Of a stretch of 9,703 nt of DNA, positions 1 through 6,447 are shown one piece after another. Position numbers and translations under genes: made by a program. Position 1 is the first letter of the stretch, and each line of letters starts with the position of its first letter. The notes under the pieces were generated by a model that was not told the origin of the DNA, ran no database searches, and saw only the letters and a list, made by a program, of their open reading frames with translations. Source of the DNA: an uncultured Spirochaetota bacterium (lineage in GTDB: Bacteria > Spirochaetota > UBA4802 > UBA5368); contig CALMJO010000461.1 in assembly GCA_937864375.1 (NCBI GenBank), forward strand, positions 1 through 9,703. Direction: 5' to 3'.

Positions 1-232
1 TTTCAATATACACTCGGGAGGGACGGAATTCAATCGGACCATTATCCTTTTTCCGCCCTGATTCATTGAATATGCCCGCAGATAATAATTGCATTGACTT
101 GTCCGGCAGGCAGCCTATTGATGAGGTACAGGTGAGCGACCGGTGGCAGGGGTGTGCATCGGCGAGACTTTAAGGTCCGATACGCGTGGGGCGATGATCG
201 GATGAAAAATTTTGAACGCGGGGTGCCGGGCG
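1..232. other. Gene-free leader region before the UPF0182 gene
   Basis: I see no convincing gene here. Open frames on both strands are short or overlap the downstream gene out of frame, and none has a good ribosome binding site. The stretch probably holds the end of an upstream transcription unit (a run of five T at about 50-54, without a clear preceding stem) and the promoter region of the membrane-protein gene. A weak promoter candidate near 94-121 is listed separately. Confidence 0.5.
94..121 (+). promoter_or_regulatory. Weak sigma70-type promoter candidate for the UPF0182 gene
   Basis: TTGACT at 94-99 matches five of six bases of the consensus -35. It is followed after 16 bases by TATTGA at 116-121, which matches only three of six positions of the -10. 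It would give a leader of roughly 100 bases before the ATG at 233. The -35 is good and the -10 poor, so this is only a candidate. Confidence 0.25.
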
Positions 233-2947
233 ATGAACAGGAAACCAATCTTTATCTTTGCAGCAATCATCATACTTTACTTCATCGCGAAGTATGCCGC
301 CGAGTTTTACCTGGACTACGAATGGTTCCGGTTCAACGAGGGCCTCGAGGTCTTCTGGGTGCTGTTCATGACCAGGTTCAACGTCCAGGCCTTGTTCGGG
401 ATACTGTTCGTGGGCATCTTCATGCTGAATTTCCTGCTCATCCGGATCCTGGGGGGGAAGGGGAGGCTGTTCGTCGACAACTTCCTGGACAGGATTCAGG
501 TCCCCAGGATCGGGTCCACGAGGCGCCTGCTCTTTCTCGCGCTCATCGGCGCGGTGCTCTTTGTAGGATTCCTCATGGGACAGGCGGCATCCGTGTACTG
601 GAAGGAATACCTGATGTGCGCCAACGCGGTGCCCTTCGAGGGTTTTCCCGTCGACCCCATATTCGGGCGAGACATGGGGTTCTACGTGTTTTCTCTTCCC
701 TTCTACCAGTTTCTCTACGGCTGGCTCATGGGAACCCTGGTCATCATCTTCATATTTTCGTTTATCATTCATCTCATCAATGGAGGGATATCCTTAAGGC
801 AGGTCGAGATCGAGGTTTCCCCGTTCTGCAGGGCACACCTGTCCATCCTCCTGGCCATGCTCGTAATTCTGTACGGGCTGGGCTACCAGCTCTCCGCGTA
901 CGAGCTCCTCTTCTCGCAGGTGGGAAAATTCTACGGTGCGGGCTATGCGGCGGTCAACGCGAAGCTCCTGGCGTTCCGGGTCGCCCAGGCGCTCTCGTTC
1001 CTCGCGGGCGCGTTGCTCCTGTATAATTCGTACAAAAAGAGCTTCAAGCTCCCGGTGATCGTGATGCTCACGATCATTCCCGTGTACTTCGTCTTGGGCG
1101 TCATCTACCCGGCGCTCCAGCAGCGCTTCGTCGTGGTGCCCAACGAGCTTGGAAAGGAGACTCCCTACATCCAGCACAACATCGACTTCACGCGGCTCGC
1201 GTACGGCATCAACAGGGTCCAGGAGATTCCCTTCGAGAACAAGAGGGACCTTGGCTACAGGGACCTTGCCGAAAACAAGGACACGCTCGAAAGCGTGAGG
1301 CTGTGGGACTGGAGGCCGCTCAAGCAGACCTACAAGCAGCTCCAGGAGCTCAAGCAGTATTACTTTTTCAATGACGTGGACGTGGACCGCTACATCGTCG
1401 ACGGGAAGAAAATCGCGGTCAACCTGTCGGCCCGCGAGCTTTCCATTGAGGGGCTGGGGGGAAACAGCCAGACCTGGCAGAACAAGCACCTCATCTACAC
1501 CCACGGCTACGGCGTCGTCATGAGCAGGGTGGACAGGATTACCACCGAGGGGCTTCCCCTGTTCATGATCAAGGACATCCCGCCCCGGACGGCAACGACG
1601 ATCAAGGTGGAGCGTCCCGAGGTGTACTACGGCGAGCATAAGAACTCGTACGCGATAGTGAACACCTCCATCCAGCCGGGCGAGTTCGATTATCCGTCGG
1701 GAGACGAGAACAAGTACACGACGTACGCCGGAACGGGAGGGATGAAGCTGGATTCCATCTTCAAACGCGTGATGGCCGCCGTCGCCTTCGCGGACATCAA
1801 CCTGCTCATTTCCGGAAACATCGGCAGCGATAGCAGGGTACTCTACAGGAGAAACATCTCCGAGATGGCCCGGACCTTCGCGCCCTTCCTGACCATGGAC
1901 CACGATCCCTACCTCGTGATAGCGGAGGGGAAACTTTACTGGATCATCGACGCCTATACGCAGTCGGACCAGTTCCCGTATTCGACGCCCATCAGGGTGG
2001 AAAGAAATTACCTGAACTACATACGCAACTCGGTGAAGATAATCATAGACGCATACAACGGAACGATCACGTGCTATATAGCCGACGGCGGCGACCCGAT
2101 CATACAAGCGTACGCAAAGATTTTCCCGGGCGTGTTCAAGGACCTCAAGGACGTCCCGGAAGGGCTCAAGGCCCACATACGCTATCCGGAGACGATTTTC
2201 AACATCCAGAGCCAGATGCTCCTGAAATACCACATGACCAATCCCAACGTCTTCTACAACAACGAGGACCTCTGGGCGATTCCCACGCAGATTTACGGCG
2301 ACCACGAGGAGACCGTGCACAGCTACTACCTCGTGACGACGCTGCCCAACGAAAAGCGCAGCGAATTCATTCTTATACTTCCCTTCACGCCGTACAAGAA
2401 GAACAATATGATCTCCTTCCTCACGGCCAAGTGCGACATGCCCGACTACGGGAAGCTGCAGCTGTACCAGCTCCCCAAGGACAGGCTCAGCTACGGCCCC
2501 ATGCAGGTCGAGGCGCGGATAAACCAGGACCCGGAGATCTCGAAGCAGCTCACCCTGTGGAGCCAGAAGGGCTCGAACGTCATACGGGGAAACATGCTCG
2601 CGATTCCCATCAGGGAATCGATTCTCTTCATCGAGCCGCTCTACCTCAAGGCGGAGAAAAGCGAGATGCCGGAGCTCAAGAAGGTGATCGTCTCCTTCGC
2701 GGACAAGATCGTGATGGAAAACGACCTGCCCTCGGCCCTGGAGAAGCTGTTCATGGGCGGAGGCTTTGGCGCCGATTCCGACAGGGCCGCAGTCGCGGGC
2801 CTGGGGCTCAAGGCGCTGGCCGACAGGGCCTGGGCCCATTTCTCGAAGGCGGAGGAATTCATGCGCGCCGGGAATTGGAAGGGCTACGGCGAGGAGCTCG
2901 AAAATCTCAAGGGCGTCCTGAACCAGATGAAGGTCCAGGGAAATTAA
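233..2947 (+). CDS. UPF0182 (COG1615) family multi-spanning membrane protein
   Basis: This encodes a 904-residue protein recognised as UPF0182/COG1615, a family of large integral membrane proteins of unknown function. By eye the first third holds about seven hydrophobic segments, near residues 6-22, 53-72, 99-117, 150-182, 203-220, 246-264 and 272-293. The family motif DPIFGRDMGFYVFSLPFY lies before and within the fourth. The remaining 600 residues are soluble and include the conserved-looking stretches YGINRVQEIPF, YYGEHKNSYAIVNT and RVLYRRNI. Length suits the family, but I do not see the strongly acidic linker many members carry near the C-terminus. An in-frame TTG at 212 would add seven residues. 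I prefer the ATG at 233, which has a weak GGGG-rich SD about eight bases upstream. The oxidase gene follows 134 bases later on the same strand, perhaps as a separate unit. No function can be assigned. Confidence 0.93.
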   Translation: MNRKPIFIFAAIIILYFIAKYAAEFYLDYEWFRFNEGLEVFWVLFMTRFNVQALFGILFVGIFMLNFLLIRILGGKGRLFVDNFLDRIQVPRIGSTRRLLFLALIGAVLFVGFLMGQAASVYWKEYLMCANAVPFEGFPVDPIFGRDMGFYVFSLPFYQFLYGWLMGTLVIIFIFSFIIHLINGGISLRQVEIEVSPFCRAHLSILLAMLVILYGLGYQLSAYELLFSQVGKFYGAGYAAVNAKLLAFRVAQALSFLAGALLLYNSYKKSFKLPVIVMLTIIPVYFVLGVIYPALQQRFVVVPNELGKETPYIQHNIDFTRLAYGINRVQEIPFENKRDLGYRDLAENKDTLESVRLWDWRPLKQTYKQLQELKQYYFFNDVDVDRYIVDGKKIAVNLSARELSIEGLGGNSQTWQNKHLIYTHGYGVVMSRVDRITTEGLPLFMIKDIPPRTATTIKVERPEVYYGEHKNSYAIVNTSIQPGEFDYPSGDENKYTTYAGTGGMKLDSIFKRVMAAVAFADINLLISGNIGSDSRVLYRRNISEMARTFAPFLTMDHDPYLVIAEGKLYWIIDAYTQSDQFPYSTPIRVERNYLNYIRNSVKIIIDAYNGTITCYIADGGDPIIQAYAKIFPGVFKDLKDVPEGLKAHIRYPETIFNIQSQMLLKYHMTNPNVFYNNEDLWAIPTQIYGDHEETVHSYYLVTTLPNEKRSEFILILPFTPYKKNNMISFLTAKCDMPDYGKLQLYQLPKDRLSYGPMQVEARINQDPEISKQLTLWSQKGSNVIRGNMLAIPIRESILFIEPLYLKAEKSEMPELKKVIVSFADKIVMENDLPSALEKLFMGGGFGADSDRAAVAGLGLKALADRAWAHFSKAEEFMRAGNWKGYGEELENLKGVLNQMKVQGN

Positions 2948-3002
2948 TTTAACAGGTCCGCGAGGGCGCCGCGTGATTCCCTTTTCCGTGAAAAAGCATG
3001 AA

Positions 3003-3029
3003 ATTTCCTGCCCGTGCGGGCCTGGAAAT
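3003..3029. repeat. Imperfect hairpin between the UPF0182 and oxidase genes
   Basis: The arms ATTTCC (3003-3008) and GGAAAT (3024-3029) are exact reverse complements and enclose a second stem, GCCC (3010-3013) with GGGC (3018-3021). Together they make a bulged hairpin about 55 bases after the UPF0182 stop. No T-run follows it, so it is not a textbook terminator. It could be an RNA stability element, a weak terminator or a protein-binding site. Confidence 0.4.
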
Positions 3030-3081
3030 GGGCTCATCATACTAATCCGGTCCGCGGGCACCTCGGGCCGCGGAGGAACAC

Positions 3082-4803
3082 ATGTCGGGTAAATGGAAAG
3101 GCTTTATGCCGGACTGGCGCGAAACGGCGCCTTTGGCGGGTTCGTACAGGTCAATCTTCAAGTGGGGCGATCCCGCGGGTTTCAAGCATCCGAACGAAAA
3201 GCTGTACCGGGAGATGAAGGAGGTATTCGGTCTCTCCGATGACGATTTCAGGCAGCGCCGGCGGGAGGGTGACGAGGCGGTGAGGCTTGCGCGTACCCCG
3301 CGGCTGGGCGCGTCGCACGTGCAGGCGATGGCGCGCATCGTGGGAGAGGAAAACGTGTCCACGAAGGATTATGACCGCCTCAGGTACGCTACCGGAAAAA
3401 CCGTTGAAGAGGCAATGCTGCTGCGCGAGGGAAAGCCGGGCAGGGCGGCCGACCTCGTGGTGCATCCGCGCGGAAAGGAGGAGGTGCGCGCGATCGTGAA
3501 ATACTGCGCCCGGCACCGTATCCCGGTGTACACCTACGGCGGAGGCTCGTCGGTCAACTTCGGATTCAGGCCCGCGAAGGGCGGCATAAGCCTGGTCCTC
3601 TCCACGCACATGAACGGCATCGTGAAGCTCAACGAGGAGAACCAGACGGTGACGGTGCAGGCGGGGATCATGGGGCCCGCGCTCGAGGGCGCGCTCAACG
3701 ATGCACCGTCAAAGCTTCGCGCGGCGCGCCCCTATACCTGCGGGCACTTCCCACAGTCATTCGAGTACTCGTCGGCGGGAGGCTGGGTCGCGACGCTGGG
3801 ATCCGGACAGTCATCGACCTATTACGGCGATGCGTACAACCTGGTGCTGAGCCAGGAGTACGTCACGCCGGCCGGCGACATCCGCACGCGTGAATACCCG
3901 GCTGCGGCGACGGGCCCCAAGGTGAACGACATACTCAAGGGAAGCGAAGGCACGTTCGGCGTGCTGGTGGAGCTCACGCTCAAGGTCTTTCGGTTTATGC
4001 CCCGCAACAGGAAGCGCTTCGGCTTCATCTTCCCCACGTGGGAGGCGGCGGTATCCGCCACGCGCGAGGTTTCACAGGGCGAGTTCGGCATGCCCGCCGT
4101 GATGCGGATATCCGACCAGGAGGAGACGAACATCGGGCTCAAGCTCTACGGGATAGACGGCACCTTCCTGGACACGCTCATGCGCCTTCGCGGCTTCAAG
4201 CCCATGGAGAGATGCCTCATGCTGGGCACTTCGGAGGGGGACGCGAGTCTCACGAAGAACGTGAAGCGCAACGTGAAGAGGGTGTGCGCCCGGCACGGCG
4301 GGATGTATCTCACCGGACTTCCCACGAAGCTATGGGAGCCCGGGCGCTACAGGGACCCCTACCTGCGCGAAGACCTCCAGGATTTTGGAATCCTCATCGA
4401 CACGCTCGAAACCAGCGTCACATGGGACACGCTGCACAAAGTCCACCGGGAGGTGCGCGCCGCGGTAAAGAAACGCCCCAAGGTCATCTGCATGACGCAC
4501 GCCTCACACTTCTACCCGCAGGGCACAAACCTCTATTTCATCTTCATCGCGAAGATGGAGCGCGTGAAGGACTACGTCGCCATGCAGGATGATATCATCA
4601 GCGCGATATGCGCGAGCGGTGGGAGCGTGAGCCATCACCATGGCGTGGGAAGAATGCTCGCCCCGTGGATAGAGGAGCACCTGGGGAAAGGGCAGATGGA
4701 TGTCCTCCGGGCTCTTAAAAGGCATTTCGATCCCGCGGGCATAATGAATCCCGGCGGGCCGCTCGGGCTGGATCTCAAGGGAAAGGACTGGCGGAAGATC
4801 TGA
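3082..4803 (+). CDS. FAD-binding oxidase, alkyldihydroxyacetonephosphate synthase-like
   Basis: This 573-residue flavoprotein belongs to the vanillyl-alcohol-oxidase/GlcD fold. Its closest recognisable relative is alkyl-DHAP synthase (AGPS), which swaps the acyl chain of acyl-DHAP for a fatty alcohol in ether-lipid synthesis. The N-terminal FAD domain has YGGGSSVNFG (152-161), the pyrophosphate-loop segment SAGGWVATLGSG (231-242) after GHFPQSFEYS, and GSEGTFGV (287-294). These match the AGPS pattern of GHEPDSLEFSTVGGWV and GSEGTLGV. The C-terminal half has MRISDQ (341-346), resembling the arginine-containing segment of AGPS; a Tyr-rich strand, FYPQGTNLYF (477-486); and SVSHHHGVGRM (515-525), the histidine triplet of the AGPS active site. 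The start is supported by GGAGG at 3072-3076, five bases upstream. No signal peptide is visible. A related FAD-linked oxidase with another substrate is possible, since the true reaction cannot be read from sequence alone. Confidence 0.88.
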   Translation: MSGKWKGFMPDWRETAPLAGSYRSIFKWGDPAGFKHPNEKLYREMKEVFGLSDDDFRQRRREGDEAVRLARTPRLGASHVQAMARIVGEENVSTKDYDRLRYATGKTVEEAMLLREGKPGRAADLVVHPRGKEEVRAIVKYCARHRIPVYTYGGGSSVNFGFRPAKGGISLVLSTHMNGIVKLNEENQTVTVQAGIMGPALEGALNDAPSKLRAARPYTCGHFPQSFEYSSAGGWVATLGSGQSSTYYGDAYNLVLSQEYVTPAGDIRTREYPAAATGPKVNDILKGSEGTFGVLVELTLKVFRFMPRNRKRFGFIFPTWEAAVSATREVSQGEFGMPAVMRISDQEETNIGLKLYGIDGTFLDTLMRLRGFKPMERCLMLGTSEGDASLTKNVKRNVKRVCARHGGMYLTGLPTKLWEPGRYRDPYLREDLQDFGILIDTLETSVTWDTLHKVHREVRAAVKKRPKVICMTHASHFYPQGTNLYFIFIAKMERVKDYVAMQDDIISAICASGGSVSHHHGVGRMLAPWIEEHLGKGQMDVLRALKRHFDPAGIMNPGGPLGLDLKGKDWRKI

Positions 4804-4861
4804 AGGCGAGTGGGGGACGAGGGACGAGCCGCTGCAGGACTCGTATGCCGGCAGGGGAGAA

Positions 4862-4890
4862 GGCGGAATCACGGCGGTGCCGGTTCCGCC
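4862..4890. terminator. Nested GC-rich hairpin between convergent genes, possible bidirectional terminator
   Basis: GGCGGAA (4862-4868) pairs exactly with TTCCGCC (4884-4890). Inside, CGGC (4872-4875) pairs with GCCG (4879-4882), giving a long, very stable stem. It starts 58 bases past the oxidase stop and includes the stop codon and last codons of the minus-strand gene. It lacks a T-run on either side, so a role in limiting read-through between two convergent genes is inferred from position and stability only. Confidence 0.4.
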
Positions 4891-5384
4891 AGCCCCCCGG
4901 TTATCCTGAACGAACAGTACTCGCATCCGCGGGGACGGGAGTGCAGGATCTCCATGGAAAGCGAGCCGTCGATCGCGCCCAACCAGTCCCTGAACACGAT
5001 TTCATCGATCATCTCGCAGGGATGGTTCCGTCTCCCTGCCTTCTGGAAATTGTCCCACCACGGACATGCATCAACGCGGTATAAGAGCGTACCGTCGGGC
5101 TCAAGCACGATCGACGCCCTGGTGCCGTCCAGAACGCACAGCGCGTCCAGCAGGAATTTCACCTGGTGCATGTCGGGGCGTGAGCCTTTTTTCAGGTCGA
5201 TGCCCGTCATTCTCGCGATGCGTTTTGTGAGTACGATCCCGTAGTTTTTCCATACCTGTATGTCGATTTCTAGTGCCGTGTCGAACCCGAGGCGCTCCTC
5301 GACGCCCATGAACCAGAGGCCGTCCATGGCGGTGAGCGCGCCCATCCTCAGTTCGTCTACCTGGTCTTTTGTGAGCCGCATCAT
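4869..5384 (-). CDS. DUF6125 / ATC-hydrolase-like small cysteine-containing protein
   Basis: This encodes a 171-residue protein that I match by pattern to the DUF6125 / L-2-amino-thiazoline-4-carboxylate hydrolase-like group. Members have an alpha-helical N-terminal half (here LTKDQVDELRMGALTAMDGLWF and an ERLGFDTALEIDIQVW-type segment) and a C-terminal half with spaced cysteines. Here the cysteines are C107 in DACPWW, C123, and the pair C154/C157 in GCEYCSFRI, a spacing that could bind metal. The frame stays open upstream to 5615, but I chose the ATG at 5384 because AAGGAG lies six bases before it (5396-5391 on this strand). An ATG directly after, at 5381, is equally possible. No signal peptide or membrane segment is seen. 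It is divergent from the TetR operon across a shared control region and convergent with the oxidase. Family assignment is moderate, and the substrate is unknown. Confidence 0.72.
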   Translation of the reverse strand: MMRLTKDQVDELRMGALTAMDGLWFMGVEERLGFDTALEIDIQVWKNYGIVLTKRIARMTGIDLKKGSRPDMHQVKFLLDALCVLDGTRASIVLEPDGTLLYRVDACPWWDNFQKAGRRNHPCEMIDEIVFRDWLGAIDGSLSMEILHSRPRGCEYCSFRITGGLAEPAPP

Positions 5385-5639
5385 ACGAGTCTCCTTGCTG
5401 AAAAAATCGACCGGGGATTTCATGATCCGCAAGACTTTTGCACTCATGGAAGGAGGCGGGATGCCTGTATCCCCGGTGGCGTGCGTTCTCATTACTACCG
5501 CATAACCTAACAGGTCGTCCGGTTGATTGCAACCAGATTGTGGAGGAAGGTCGGACCCCTTCCCGGGGACGATGAATTCAATAAACTGGTGTAATAAAGG
5601 TAAGGCATGAAGCAACGCAGTAAAAATTATGGAAAAAGC

Positions 5640-5668
5640 TTGACATTATAGGCAACAGGTGTTGCATT
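5640..5668 (+). promoter_or_regulatory. Candidate promoter for the TetR-oxidoreductase operon
   Basis: A perfect -35 hexamer, TTGACA, lies at 5640-5645. At the proper spacing of 17 bases stands TGCATT (5663-5668), which matches only three of six -10 positions and lies inside the inverted repeats. A strong -35 with a poor -10 buried in palindromes fits a repressible or activator-dependent promoter, but a start site has not been shown. Confidence 0.4.
5645..5650 (-). promoter_or_regulatory. Consensus -10 for the divergent DUF6125-like gene
   Basis: On the minus strand, positions 5650 to 5645 read TATAAT, a perfect -10, preceded two bases upstream by TG (close to, but not exactly, an extended -10). 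No good -35 is present at 16-18 bases upstream, where the inverted repeats lie. It overlaps the plus-strand -35, so the two directions would compete for polymerase. Confidence 0.4.
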
Positions 5669-5680
5669 ACGCATGTAATG
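5652..5680. promoter_or_regulatory. Two adjoining inverted repeats, likely TetR-family operators
   Basis: The first repeat is GCAACA-GG-TGTTGC (5652-5665), with perfect six-base arms. The second is CATTAC-GCAT-GTAATG (5665-5680), also with perfect six-base arms, sharing one base with the first. Both lie downstream of the plus-strand TTGACA and upstream of the minus-strand TATAAT, so a protein bound here could block both promoters. TetR-family proteins bind short palindromes next to their own genes. Assigning these sites to the regulator encoded at 5840 is inference from position and symmetry. Confidence 0.5.
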
Positions 5681-5839
5681 TTAAATGGTTCTCATGGGTC
5701 ACTTGTCGTGCCGGCCTCGCCCCATTTCCTGATGCGCGATTTCCATAATGATGGATGGCGAGTCGCCGACTTTCCGGGGGAAGAACTTTCTTGTGCCGAT
5801 TTCTCAAAACGGCATTTAAAAAACGAACACGGAGAACGT

Positions 5840-6430
5840 ATGCCTCCAAAATCGGTTTTTTACAAATCGGAAATCATCAACTCTTCACTGAAGATCGTCG
5901 CCAAAAAGGGTTTCAAGCAGCTGAGCGCACGTGAGGTCGCCAGGGAGCTGAATTCGTCCACCAGGCCCGTGTACGAGCATTTCGAGTCGATGGAGGAGCT
6001 TAAAAAGGCGGCATTGCAGAAAACCATTTCGCTTCTGTACGATTACGTCATCCGGCCGCACACCAAGAACGCCTTTCTGAACATCGGTGCGGGATACGTG
6101 ATGTTCGCAAGGGACCACCGGGAATACTTCAGGGCCATATTCCTCGAGGACAACGACTCGAGCGGAATAATAGACGAGCTGTTGAAAAAACTCGATGACG
6201 AGATGGTGAAGGTTCCCGAGCTCAGGAAGCTTACCCGTCACGAAAGGCAGGTGCTTCTTAGGCGCTCCTGGATCTTCACGCATGGATTCGCGACGATGGT
6301 TTTTGCAGGTTACATAAAAAACGATCATGATGCGTATATCATAAAGATGATTTCGGATACGGGCATTGTTTTCATAGAGGATTCAATTCGAAAGCACGGT
6401 GACGGCAGTCCCGTTGCAAAGGGAAAATAA
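5840..6430 (+). CDS. TetR/AcrR-family transcriptional regulator
   Basis: This encodes a 196-residue DNA-binding regulator of usual TetR length. The N-terminal helix-turn-helix domain spans about residues 9-57: EIINSSLKIVAKKGFKQLSA, then REVARELNSSTRPVYEHF with the recognition helix near 40-48, then the typical ESMEELKKAAL helix. The C-terminal ligand/dimer domain (about 60-185) is alpha-helical and includes RSWIFTHGFATMVFAGYI, common in the C-domains of this family. The frame is open back to 5678, but ATG 5840 is chosen because GGAG lies five bases upstream and the family-like sequence begins just after it. It is the first gene of an operon with the desaturase-like oxidoreductase 17 bases downstream. 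It probably represses its own operon, and perhaps the divergent gene, through the palindromes at 5652-5680. The inducer is unknown, but a hydrophobic substrate of the operon's enzymes is a reasonable guess. Confidence 0.9.
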   Translation: MPPKSVFYKSEIINSSLKIVAKKGFKQLSAREVARELNSSTRPVYEHFESMEELKKAALQKTISLLYDYVIRPHTKNAFLNIGAGYVMFARDHREYFRAIFLEDNDSSGIIDELLKKLDDEMVKVPELRKLTRHERQVLLRRSWIFTHGFATMVFAGYIKNDHDAYIIKMISDTGIVFIEDSIRKHGDGSPVAKGK

Positions 6431-6447
6431 TTTTACCGGAGGAATAG

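Larger units (their letters stand above)
5385..5839. other. Divergent intergenic control region
   Basis: This 455-base gap separates the minus-strand DUF6125-like gene from the plus-strand TetR gene. Frames stay open through parts of it on both strands, extending each gene's reading frame, but neither extension has a good SD or protein-like composition. It contains overlapping promoter elements near 5640-5650 and two adjoining inverted repeats at 5652-5680. A smaller inverted repeat, GGTTG-ATTG-CAACC, sits at 5521-5534. Leaders of about 250 bases (minus strand) and 150-170 bases (plus strand) are implied. I saw no riboswitch that I could name. Confidence 0.55.

Noticed and set aside
154..1026. 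A 290-codon plus-strand frame overlapping the start of the UPF0182 gene
   Set aside because: It is very rich in Arg, Gly, His and Pro, has no SD, and overlaps the well-supported membrane protein in another frame.
794..3061. A 755-codon open frame on the minus strand opposite the UPF0182 gene
   Set aside because: Its product is rich in Val, His, Arg, Leu and Asp without any recognisable domain, as expected from the antisense of a G+C-rich gene. The plus-strand frame has clear family motifs and membrane segments.
5557..5572. CCCC...GGGG symmetry near 5557-5572 in the divergent region
   Set aside because: Only four base pairs can form with certainty, with no T-run or other context, so it is not distinguishable from chance in G+C-rich DNA.
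5385..5615. Upstream extension of the DUF6125-like gene by 77 residues
   Set aside because: The frame is open, but the sequence has no family similarity, and AAGGAG directly before the ATG at 5384 marks a better start. The extension would also cover most of the leader.
5678..5839. Upstream extension of the TetR gene by 54 residues
   Set aside because: TetR proteins begin shortly before the helix-turn-helix. ATG 5840 has GGAG at five bases, and the ATG at 5678 lies inside a putative operator.
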